DNA of 13,232 bases from Clostridiales bacterium UBA3953. Lineage in GTDB: Bacteria; Bacillota; Clostridia; Oscillospirales; CAG-272. The notes under the pieces are model-generated. The model worked only from the letters and a program-made list of their open reading frames with translations. It had not been told where the DNA came from and searched no databases. The DNA lies in the NCBI GenBank assembly GCA_002385415.1, contig DGDL01000008.1:616-13847 (forward strand), read 5' to 3'. Positions 1 to 5,828 of the stretch are shown piece after piece. Within the stretch, counting starts at the first letter, position 1. Each line of letters starts with the position of its first letter. The translations under genes were made by a program, and so were the position numbers.

Positions 1-401
1 AGCCATTCCTGCAGCGAGACGAAATAGCCGCCGACCCGCGCCTGAAGCTCTGTGTAGCTGCCCGCTATCTGAGGCACGATGACCAAAATGAAAAGCGAGA
101 CAAGCAGCAGCGCCGAAAGATAGGTAGCGATAAGCGCGAGCGCCTTGCGCGTGCGTCTGCGGCGTTCGGTATCGCCGATAAAGCGCAGCGCGCGGTCGCG
201 AAAGTATTTATATGCAGGGGAGAGAAGGTATGCGAACGCAAAACCCCACAAAACCGGCGCGAGAATTGAAACGGCACGGTCTAAGGCCGCTCTGACCGCG
301 CCGAAATTGACGAAAAGGCAGATAGCCGTGATTATAACAAACGCGGTGACACAGGCGTACACCGCGATTGTGTTGTACTTACGGTTCCATAAAATTTTCA
401 T
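1..401 (-). CDS. AI-2E family transporter, N-terminal part (runs off the window)
   Basis: The reverse strand reads from an ATG at 401-399 without a stop to base 1, giving about 133 residues. The protein starts MKILWNRKYNTIAVY and has hydrophobic segments at about residues 10-30 and 40-60, then a basic stretch (about 70-85) and a third membrane segment near 86-108 ending in VPQIAGSYTEL. This order (two N-terminal helices, basic loop, helix, then a VPQ motif and amphipathic region) is typical of the AI-2E/PerM/YtvI family (PF01594), multi-pass inner-membrane proteins; some export quorum signals, others act as ion antiporters, many are uncharacterised. The C-terminal two thirds lie outside the window, so the substrate cannot be inferred. 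A short GGGACG just upstream may be the ribosome binding site. A good promoter lies 80 bases upstream. The overlapping plus-strand open frame (145-540) has no family features and is taken as a shadow. Confidence 0.8.
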   Translation of the reverse strand, partial: MKILWNRKYNTIAVYACVTAFVIITAICLFVNFGAVRAALDRAVSILAPVLWGFAFAYLLSPAYKYFRDRALRFIGDTERRRRTRKALALIATYLSALLLVSLFILVIVPQIAGSYTELQARVGGYFVSLQEW

Positions 402-481
402 TAGTCGTCCCGTGTCGGATGGATTTGAGCAATACGCTGAAGTTAAATGTGGATATAAATGTAGATTTATGATTTTTATAT

Positions 482-510
482 ATTTTATCTTTAATTTACA
501 TCAGTGTCAA
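482..510 (-). promoter_or_regulatory. Sigma-A type promoter of the AI-2E family gene
   Basis: On the minus strand TTGACA (510-505) and TAAAAT (487-482) are separated by exactly 17 bases. The start point should fall near 475, leaving a 5' leader of about 75 A+T-rich bases before the ATG at 401. I see no terminator or known riboswitch in that leader. Confidence 0.75.
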
Positions 511-683
511 GTGCACAAGTGTTTTTGGAGCGTTTTTTAACATTTTCGCATAGTTTTGCCTCGTGCAAAACGGCGGAAAGTGCGATGCGGTGCGTTTGGA
601 CAGTGGCGATAAGCACTCGCATGGCGTGTGGCGTGCGCGTTGACATGCGTATTGGTGGAGGGTAGATGGAGACACGTTCAATA

Positions 684-712
684 TTAAGAAAATCCACCCG
701 TTACGGTGGACT
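684..712 (-). terminator. Rho-independent terminator after the ABC relic
   Basis: On the minus strand the stem TCCACC (710-705) pairs with GGTGGA (698-693) over a 6-base loop and is followed at once by TTTTCTTAAT. It sits 27 bases beyond the stop of the permease fragment at 739, so it is probably the original terminator of that operon. Confidence 0.7.
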
Positions 713-738
713 TTATCCTCAGTCTGTAAAATACTGCT

Positions 739-1618
739 TTAATAAATTGTATTTAATGATGTCATTTTATTTATCTTGTAGCTGTGATACGAATATACTG
801 CAAAAATAACTATAATAAGCGGTAGATTTAATATCATAATATTAATATACGGTATCCATCTTAATGCTATATGCAGAGAAAGGTTTTTAAAAAGCAACTT
901 AAACATAAGTGTTGCAACGAAAGAGACCGGCAGACTCAGCACTATTGGTAATATGCTGTACGCCGTGGCTTCCCACATAAAAACCTGTCTCAATTCTGCG
1001 GTGTCCGTGCCAATTGAGCGCAGGATCGCAAGATCTCGTTTCCTCGTTTGAATACTCATGTTGATGCTGTTTACCGCCTGAAGCAGTCCAAGTGCGCCGA
1101 AAAACAAAATAAGCACATTGAAAAAGAAAGTGGTCGAGTGGAGGTTATCTTCTATATTTTTCTCCTCATCCAGCCTTGTTCTAATCTGAAATGCCACTTC
1201 ATTTTCTGACAAGAGCTCGGCTATTTTAATTGCTTTGGTATTTATATCACCATATGGTACGTTTATTTTGACGGCGGCTTGCTTTAAAGACTGCTGGCCA
1301 AAAAGCGACTTGTCAATTTGCTTGAAACTGTCAATGTCCATAACCAAAACCACGTCGTAAGGAAAGAAAACCTCGTTTACATCTGGATAAACATCGATAA
1401 GTGCAGCTATAGGAACGTTGACCTGAGTTTCATTGCCCATATCGTATGGAGAACGCGCAAACAGGGTTATTGATGACGGTTCGTCAAGCGGACAGCCCGC
1501 CGGATAGTGCCTCAAGCCGCTGATATTCTTTTAAAGTGCCGCGTATGTTATTAACTGCAATAACACCGTCTGTAATTTCAGAAATTCCGGCTTTTGAGTA
1601 CGGGCCGGCCGTTAAATA
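739..1618 (-). pseudogene. ABC transporter permease, C-terminal fragment (FtsX/MacB type), frameshifted
   Basis: The minus strand encodes the extracellular part and last FtsX domain of an export-type ABC permease. From 1618 the frame reads YLTAGPYSKAGISEITDG and continues to LSGGLSA, then hits TGA. Removing one T (an A at 1486-1487 on the plus strand) joins it to DEPSSITLFARSPYDMG and the remaining open frame down to the TAA at 741-739. That remainder has an FtsX core: a membrane helix near FFFNVLILFFGALGLLQ, the loop IQTRKRDLAILRSIGTD, then two more helices and the C-terminal INKMTSLNTIY. MacB/BceB-type permeases move peptides or lipids out of, or within, the envelope. The frame's only start is an internal TTG at 1515 with no upstream domain, so it is not an intact gene. 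The N-terminal continuation is the inverted segment at 1613-2262. Confidence 0.8.
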
Positions 1619-2262
1619 ACCACGCCGCAGAATTTATGCTCATGTCGATATTTTCATCTGCAAATATCGTGCAGACATTCATAAATCTCAAAAGTATAGG
1701 TGCGACGCCACGGCAAATAAGCTATCTTCTTTATCTCGAAGCACTGGCTTACTGTATTCCCGCTATTATAATCGGACCTATTGTCGGATATATAGTACAA
1801 AGCATTAATATAAAATTCGTTTTTTCACTGCCAATCACATTGATATGTGTTTTATGTGTCATTGTAACAGTAATGCTTGCCGTATCAAAAGAAATAAGCA
1901 AACTCACGCGATTGTCATCAGTTGCGGCAATCTCTGGAGAAACTGAAAGATACAGCAAAAGTAAATTTACAAAAGAAATCAAAAAGTCGCGCCCTATTGA
2001 TCCGAGCCATCCCGCAAGGTCACTTGTATGGCAATTTTATCGGGGTAATAGACACGCATATCGGCTTTCGCTTGTTGCGCTGACCGTTTTCTGTACGCTT
2101 ATCGCCTCATTTAATATTTTTATGTCGATGCTCAAAGCTAACCAATACTCGCAGCTCGACAAAGAAAATTATAATATAAATATCAAATTTGGCGACCAGT
2201 TACCAAGCGACGCGCTGCTCACCGAAATCGCAGGGCTTGGCTATAAATATGCCGCGTATTTA
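1613..2262 (+). pseudogene. ABC permease central fragment, inverted relative to its flanks
   Basis: The plus strand reads NNHAAEFMLMSIFSSANIV, then an FtsX signature LKSIGATPRQISYLLYLEAL, two membrane helices (about 1740-1890), a cytoplasmic linker ending HPARSLVWQFYRGN, a further helix (LSLVALTVFCTLIASFNIF) and an extracellular start KENYNINIKFGDQLPS. This is the middle of a two-FtsX-domain permease: end of domain 1, linker, first helix of domain 2. The matching C-terminal part lies next to it on the opposite strand. The first FtsX helix and N-terminal extracellular domain are missing. The open frame extends outside these limits (1594-2307), but those ends read through the breakpoints and are not native. 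No ribosome binding site precedes it. I call it an inverted gene fragment, not a gene. Confidence 0.8.
1613..2262. repeat. Inverted 6-bp breakpoint repeat flanking the inverted segment
   Basis: TAAATA at 1613-1618 and TATTTA at 2257-2262 are inverted copies at the exact ends of the inverted permease fragment. Flipping the 650-base segment between them gives two in-frame joins: ATPase NILLL to NNHAAEFMLMS, and permease KYAAYL to TAGPYSKAGIS. The bases just inside the two ends are also loosely alike (TAAATA, then CGCCGC or CGCGGC, then ATTTA), but with gaps. Confidence 0.65.
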
Positions 2263-2583
2263 GGAGCAGGATGTTTTGGCGTCCTGTCAATGTTGGCAGT
2301 AGGTTGAAAAATTGATAGACCAGCCCAATGTTTCTGCGTCTAAATACGGCAGAGTCGTAGGCATTCAGTTTATATATATCTTGGCCGCCGATAAGAACAC
2401 TGCCCGAATCAGGGTTATCAACACCGGCGATACAGTGAAGCAGGGTAGATTTGCCTGACCCGGACGCCCCAAATATAACGGTCAGTGAGCCTTTTTCAAT
2501 CGATAAGTCAATTTCATTTAATGCATTGATTTCTACTTGACCTAAACGGTAAGTTTCTTTAAAGCAGTACATTCTAAAATCAT
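2257..2583 (-). pseudogene. ABC transporter ATP-binding protein, N-terminal half only, frameshifted
   Basis: The minus strand carries the first half of a MacB/LolD-type ATPase: EINALNEIDLSIEKG, Walker A GASGSGKST, DNPDSGSVLIGGQDI, and the Q-loop region RRNIGLVYQFFNLLPTLTG. It stops being ATPase-like after QNILLL at the breakpoint 2257-2262; the LSGGQ signature, Walker B and H-loop are absent. The likely native start is the ATG at 2583-2581 (MILECTALKK), but that frame hits a stop after about 13 codons. Adding one base in the AAA run at 2554-2556 would restore KKTYRLGQVEINAL. The ATG at 2572 only opens the downstream frame. Lacking half its catalytic site, the product could not act as an ATPase. 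It lies upstream of the permease pieces in transcription order, as in normal ATPase-permease operons. Confidence 0.82.
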
Positions 2584-2761
2584 AACTGTCTTTTCTGCTA
2601 TTTTTTAGTGTAAGTATAAATTATTAAAATTGCACAAATATTATAATAGCTTAATTATAATGTTTGTTATCAATCGAACTATTCCATAATGTACCATTGG
2701 CGTCAATATAAAACGCAAACAATTTTTGCCAAGCAGTCACACCCCCCCCACTTTTTGCCAT
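2584..2761. repeat. A+T-rich intergenic DNA with a C8 tract between 9-bp direct repeats
   Basis: This part of the gap between the ABC relic and sigG is mostly A+T-rich. TTTTTGCCA occurs twice (2723-2731 and 2752-2760), with a run of eight Cs (2742-2749) between the copies. No gene is evident. The C run could be slippage-prone; it lies just upstream of the predicted sigG promoter. Confidence 0.5.
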
Positions 2762-2792
2762 GCATAAATTTCAGCCACCTCAGGCAATACTC
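2762..2792 (+). promoter_or_regulatory. Probable sigma-F (or sigma-G) dependent promoter of sigG
   Basis: GCATA (2762-2766), a 16-base spacer, then GGCAATACTC (2783-2792) fits the forespore consensus GYATA-N15/16-GGNNANAMTR at all but the last position. In Bacillus, sigG is transcribed by sigma-F and then autoregulated, so placement about 40 bases before the coding region is what biology predicts. Expected start is close to 2798. Confidence 0.6.
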
Positions 2793-2832
2793 ATAGCACG
2801 ATGATAAATAGTGCAGGAGTGTTGCCTGATAG

Positions 2833-3627
2833 ATGTATTACGGTAAAGTAGAAATCTGCGGGGTAGATACCTCGAAGCTCAAGACGCTGACCGAAGAGGA
2901 AAAACGCGAGCTTCTTGCTGCCGCCGCAAAGGGTGACAAAGAAGCAAGGCAAAAACTCATCGCCGGCAATCTGCGGCTGGTGCTGAGCATAATCCAGCGG
3001 TTCACAAACCGCGGTGAAAACCTCGACGACCTGTTCCAGGTCGGATGCATCGGCCTGATAAAGGCAGTCGACAACTTCAATATGGAGTTAGACGTAAAAT
3101 TCTCAACCTATGCAGTACCGATGATAGTCGGCGAACTTAAGCGCTACCTGCGGGACAACAATAGCATAAGGGTAAGCCGTTCGACACGTGACCTCGCGTA
3201 TCGAGCATTGTCTATCAGAGAGCGGCTGTCAAAATCGATGGCCCGTGAACCGACAATCGACGACATATACGCAGAACTCCAAAAAGAAGGCGACACACAC
3301 AAGCGCGAGGAGATCATCGACGCGCTGGAAGCGATTATCGACCCGGTTTCTCTGTATGACCCCGTTTACGGTTCCGATGGCGGTAGCGATTCGGTTTGCG
3401 TTATGGATACCGTAAGCGACAACGGCGGTACGGAAGAAATATGGCTGGATGACATCGCACTGCGCGAGGCAATGCGCTCACTTTCCGACCGTGAAAAAGC
3501 AATTCTGGGACTTCGGTTCTTCGGAGGCAAAACTCAAATGGAGATTGCCAGCGAGATTGGAATCTCACAGGCACAGGTATCACGGCTCGAAAAAGGCGCG
3601 CTTGAACGCATGCGCAAAAGCCTGTGA
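2833..3627 (+). CDS. sigG: RNA polymerase sporulation sigma factor, sigma-G
   Basis: This 264-residue protein directs late forespore transcription after engulfment, including spore germination and DNA-protection genes. It opens with KVEICGVDTSKL, the N-terminal signature of SigG. Region 2 follows at about 45-115 (GNLRLVLSIIQRF, DDLFQVGCIGLIKAVDNF, KFSTYAVPMIVGELKRYLRDNN, the core-binding and -10 recognition part). Region 3 begins IRVSRSTRDLAYRAL. Region 4 is at about 205-262, with the helix-turn-helix GKTQMEIASEIGISQAQVSR. The length is close to the usual 255-260. An AGGAG at 2815-2819 lies 13 bases before the ATG, slightly far. The common partners spoIIGA and sigE are not immediately upstream; a degraded ABC locus on the other strand is there instead. 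The G+C-rich inverted sequence after the stop (3640-3675) lacks a T tract, so termination is unclear. Confidence 0.93.
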   Translation: MYYGKVEICGVDTSKLKTLTEEEKRELLAAAAKGDKEARQKLIAGNLRLVLSIIQRFTNRGENLDDLFQVGCIGLIKAVDNFNMELDVKFSTYAVPMIVGELKRYLRDNNSIRVSRSTRDLAYRALSIRERLSKSMAREPTIDDIYAELQKEGDTHKREEIIDALEAIIDPVSLYDPVYGSDGGSDSVCVMDTVSDNGGTEEIWLDDIALREAMRSLSDREKAILGLRFFGGKTQMEIASEIGISQAQVSRLEKGALERMRKSL

Positions 3628-3688
3628 GCGCATAACCCAGGCAGTCGGACCCCGCCCGCTCGGGCAGCCGGCGCCTGCTACATAAAAC

Positions 3689-3717
3689 TTGACAATTGGA
3701 CGCCTCTGTGGTATAAT
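3689..3717 (+). promoter_or_regulatory. Consensus sigma-A promoter of the ECF S component/kinase operon
   Basis: TTGACA (3689-3694) and TATAAT (3712-3717) match consensus perfectly, with a 17-base spacer. The start should be near 3724, about 170 bases before the first gene. A perfect promoter in front of a long structured leader usually means control is exerted after initiation. Confidence 0.88.
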
Positions 3718-3723
3718 CTGCGA

Positions 3724-3833
3724 AAAGGCTCCGAACGGAACGGAGCAACAGCCGCAGAAGCGGAATCAACACGGTACATACACAATTGAATAAGTAGCAA
3801 CGCACGCGAAAGCGGGCGGTCGATACCATGAAG
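3724..3833 (+). ncRNA. Structured 5' leader, candidate riboswitch or attenuator of unknown class
   Basis: The leader folds into successive hairpins: GCTCCG-N7-CGGAGC (about 3728-3746), CCGC-AGAA-GCGG (3752-3763), and a GAAA-capped CGC/GCG hairpin near 3804-3813. CGGTA at 3772-3776 could pair with TACCG at 3848-3852, inside the terminator, which would be an antiterminator pairing. I compared it by eye with T-box, THF, TPP, FMN, preQ1, SAM, lysine, M-box and cobalamin motifs and saw no convincing match. The class is therefore unassigned. The ligand, if any, may be the vitamin-like substrate of the downstream transporter. Confidence 0.5.
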
Positions 3834-3870
3834 GCGTCGGAGAGTGTTACCGGCGCGATTTTTATTTTAT
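3834..3870 (+). terminator. Intrinsic terminator at the end of the ECF operon leader
   Basis: GCGTCGG (3834-3840) pairs with CCGGCGC (3850-3856), seven pairs with one G-U, over a 9-base loop; a T-rich tail TTTTTATTTTAT follows at 3859-3870. It lies between the promoter and the first gene, so it should act as a conditional terminator. Confidence 0.65.
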
Positions 3871-3896
3871 GACAGTATTCAAGGAGTGACAGGCAA

Positions 3897-4463
3897 ATGA
3901 ACACGAAGACCAAAAATCACCTGATGAAACTAATTTACTCGGCTATATGTCTTGCGCTTTGCATTGTCCTGCCATTTCTGACAGGGCAAATCCCGCAAAT
4001 AGGCCAGGCGCTGTCGCCCATGCACATTCCCGCGCTGCTTTGCGGCTTTTTGTGCGGTCCTGTTTGGGGCGCTGTTGTTGGCGCTGTTGGTCCGGTGCTG
4101 CGTTCTGCGATGATTGGCATGCCGCCCATGTTCCCGGTCGCGGTTTCAATGGCGTTCGAGCTCGCCGCATACGGTGCCGCCGCGGGCATACTTTACAAGC
4201 TGTTGCCGAAAAAACTCCCCTACATATATGTTTCGCTGGTGGCGGCAATGATAGTTGGGCGTATTGTCGGTGGTGTTGCAAAATTTGCGATTTTGGGCTT
4301 CGACCCCGAAAAGATGACAATCGCAATATTTTACGCCGATTATTTTGCCGGCACGCTGCCGGGCATAATCCTGCATATTATCATAATCCCGCCGATTGTT
4401 TGGGCGCTGCGCCGCGCAAAATTGCTTTCGGTTGATGTTGAGCCTTCGGCCGATGCAACCTGA
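3897..4463 (+). CDS. ECF transporter substrate-binding (S) component, vitamin-type uptake
   Basis: This is a 188-residue membrane protein with about six hydrophobic segments (near residues 10-30, 42-62, 75-95, 112-130, 145-165 as the main ones). It contains ALSPMHIPALLCGFLCGPVW, then GAVGPVLRSAMIGMPPMFP and VAVSMAFELAAYGAAAG. These conserved glycine/proline-rich motifs are typical of ECF S components (PF12822-like). Such proteins bind a micronutrient in the membrane and pair with a shared EcfA/EcfA'/EcfT energising module, which is not in this window, as expected for group II ECF systems. The substrate cannot be read from the sequence; a vitamin such as pantothenate or a pyridoxine/nucleoside-like compound is only a guess from the coupled kinase. 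AAGGAG at 3881-3886 is a strong ribosome binding site 10 bases from the ATG. The 3' end overlaps the kinase gene by 11 bases, implying coupled translation. Confidence 0.82.
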   Translation: MNTKTKNHLMKLIYSAICLALCIVLPFLTGQIPQIGQALSPMHIPALLCGFLCGPVWGAVVGAVGPVLRSAMIGMPPMFPVAVSMAFELAAYGAAAGILYKLLPKKLPYIYVSLVAAMIVGRIVGGVAKFAILGFDPEKMTIAIFYADYFAGTLPGIILHIIIIPPIVWALRRAKLLSVDVEPSADAT

Positions 4464-5529
4464 CGAGATAATTTTGGCGCACGCCGAAAAATACCCGCTC
4501 ATGCAGCCGCGCGACGTCGTGAAACTGTGTTATCAGGCATGTTTTGGCGCGGGACACCTGCTCACGGATCAAAATGCCGCACTCGAGTGGCTGCAGAGCG
4601 AGTACAGTGAAACCGAGCCAGACGACGGAGAGCTGTTCGAGCCGCTCCCCGGCGGCTATACGCGTCTATATCTCGGCGCAGCAAAGCGACAGGGAATACC
4701 CTCGGAGCTGGTGTTTGCGCTTTTTAGGGCGACCGCAGGCATGCCGCCGCAAAATGATGCGCCCGCGCTGTTTCGCGCTCTGCTTGAATGTGTGCTAACG
4801 CTGGCCGAGCGCGGCAGTTTTGCCTTTGCGCGTGACCAGCTTGAGTTTTATCTCTACTCATACCTGACCGACGCACGGGTTCCGCCGCCGGCAAGCCACA
4901 GCGATATATATCGGAGTGCCTACTCGCCACACTATCGCGTCGTGGATGCCCGTTTTGTACCACTTGTAGAGCTTTGCAAAGCCATAAATGCGCTGATGCA
5001 TGACGCGCAAAACCAAAAAAGGACCGTAATAGCATTTGACGGCCGCTGTGCCTCTGGCAAAACTACTGCAGCCGACCTCATTTCGCGCGCGTTCGATGCC
5101 CAGATCATACACTGCGACGATTTTTTCCTGCCTCCGGAGCTTCGCACGCCCGGGCGATTTGCCGAGCCGGGCGGGAACATCCACTACGAACGGTTTGAAG
5201 AAGAAGTGCTTGCAAAACTTTCGATCGGCGAGCCGTTTGAATACGGTGTTTTCGACTGCTCGCAGGGTCGCATCACACAAACGGCGCGTGTAGGCAGCTC
5301 TAAACTTGTCATTGTCGAGGGCGCTTACTCAATGCATCCGCGCTTTGGGCAATATTATGCGCTGTCGGCGTTTTTCGACATCTCGCCCGAGCGGCAGAAA
5401 GCGCGCATCATTGCGCGCGACGGCGAGGAAGCATGGCAAGCCTTCGAGAACAGATGGATCCCGCTTGAGGAGACGTATATCTCCTCGTCAAATGCAGACA
5501 AGCGTGCGGACATTGTCATTCGGACATAA
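4453..5529 (+). CDS. Two-domain protein: unknown N-terminal domain fused to a uridine-kinase-like P-loop kinase
   Basis: This 358-residue protein has an N-terminal part (about 1-175) containing YPLMQPRDVVKLCYQACFGAG and HLL; I do not know a function for it. The C-terminal part (about 188-358) is a P-loop kinase: Walker A GRCASGKTT at 197-205, a DD acid pair in HCDDFFLPPELR at 220-231, PGGNIHYERFEEEVL, a VEGAYSMHP strand at about 292-300, and a lid-like arginine stretch RQKARIIARDGE. This resembles the uridine kinase/phosphoribulokinase/pantothenate kinase I superfamily, which phosphorylates a small hydroxylated substrate with ATP. The start chosen (4453) overlaps the end of the ECF S gene by 11 bases; ATG 4435 is an alternative. 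Operon context suggests trapping of an imported compound by phosphorylation, which is inference. An annotation as uridine kinase would be a family-level guess. Confidence 0.75.
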   Translation: MQPDEIILAHAEKYPLMQPRDVVKLCYQACFGAGHLLTDQNAALEWLQSEYSETEPDDGELFEPLPGGYTRLYLGAAKRQGIPSELVFALFRATAGMPPQNDAPALFRALLECVLTLAERGSFAFARDQLEFYLYSYLTDARVPPPASHSDIYRSAYSPHYRVVDARFVPLVELCKAINALMHDAQNQKRTVIAFDGRCASGKTTAADLISRAFDAQIIHCDDFFLPPELRTPGRFAEPGGNIHYERFEEEVLAKLSIGEPFEYGVFDCSQGRITQTARVGSSKLVIVEGAYSMHPRFGQYYALSAFFDISPERQKARIIARDGEEAWQAFENRWIPLEETYISSSNADKRADIVIRT

Positions 5530-5544
5530 GATTTTATCGTGTAA

Positions 5545-5590
5545 ATGCCGCCCTTTTGGGAGCAGTCCCATTCGGGCGGCATATTTATTG
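5545..5590 (+). terminator. Hairpin terminator after the kinase gene
   Basis: ATGCCGCCC (5545-5553) pairs with GGGCGGCAT (5574-5582), with an inner stem TGGGA/TCCCA (about 5557-5570). It starts 15 bases after the kinase stop. The tail (ATTTATTG) is only modestly T-rich, so termination strength is uncertain. Confidence 0.65.
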
Positions 5591-5656
5591 CGGTGCTTTT
5601 AAGAAATGCTGCAACGACAAATCGCTGCACAGTATTTATAAAAAAAAAGGATTACT

Positions 5657-5800
5657 ATGACAAGAAATCAAACGGCCCTGATAATGCATTCCACCAATAA
5701 GCGAAAAATAGCTTCCGAAGCTCGCGCTGGTTGCGAGACCTCGGAAGCTATTGTCGTTTATGAAATCTACAGTGCAACAATGCCCGAAATGCCTGTATAA
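5657..5800 (+). CDS. Possible 47-residue small protein, uncertain
   Basis: An open frame begins at an ATG with AAAGGA about 7 bases upstream, and reads MTRNQTALIMHSTNKRK to MPEMPV before TAA. The ribosome binding site is good, but the frame runs straight through the liv terminator hairpin (5707-5752), which explains much of its composition, and no promoter is obvious. No family is recognised. It may be a chance frame. Confidence 0.2.
   Translation: MTRNQTALIMHSTNKRKIASEARAGCETSEAIVVYEIYSATMPEMPV
5704..5752 (-). terminator. Rho-independent terminator of the liv operon
   Basis: A 12-bp outer stem pairs AATAGCTTCCGA (5707-5718) with TCGGAAGCTATT (5741-5752), with an inner CTCGC/GCGAG stem. On the minus strand the hairpin runs into TTTTT (5708-5704). 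It lies 76 bases beyond the livF stop. Confidence 0.8.
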
Positions 5801-5828
5801 AAACATAGCCGGACAAGTGCCGGTCGGA

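Larger units (their letters stand above)
402..738. other. Intergenic region between the AI-2E gene and the ABC relic
   Basis: This gene-free stretch holds the minus-strand promoter at 482-510 and a terminator at 684-712. Between them is a small perfect hairpin, GTTTTGC-N5-GCAAAAC (553-571), with no T tract on either strand, so its role is unknown. The short open frames here (for example on the minus strand at 491-697) lack a convincing ribosome binding site or recognisable protein features, and I do not call genes. Confidence 0.5.

Noticed and set aside
145..540. Plus-strand frame of 131 codons
   Set aside because: It overlaps the AI-2E family coding region and its promoter on the minus strand, is rich in basic residues as shadow frames are, and shows no family features.
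1537..2259. TGCCGCGTAT repeated at 1537-1546 and 2250-2259 as the inversion repeats
   Set aside because: The copies are in direct orientation, which would favour deletion and not inversion, and they do not coincide with the in-frame joins; TAAATA/TATTTA does.
1594..2307. Treating the 237-codon plus-strand frame as an intact permease gene
   Set aside because: It has a TTG start without a ribosome binding site, lacks both ends of the protein, and its last codons are antisense to the ATPase fragment past the breakpoint.
2219..2572. Treating the ATP-binding frame as a functional short ATPase
   Set aside because: The signature, Walker B and H-loop are missing, the last residues read into the inverted permease, and its start is out of frame with the likely native ATG.
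3640..3675. G+C-rich inverted sequence as the sigG terminator
   Set aside because: The possible stems are short or have tiny loops and no T tract follows.
3724..3870. T-box or THF riboswitch ahead of the ECF S component
   Set aside because: GAGTGTTACCGGCG only loosely recalls the T-box GGGTGGTACCGCG and the UGGN bulge is absent; no THF-type core is present.
3401..3913. Minus-strand frame of 170 codons over the sigG 3' end and ECF leader
   Set aside because: It is antisense to sigG, a promoter and a structured leader, and has no family features.
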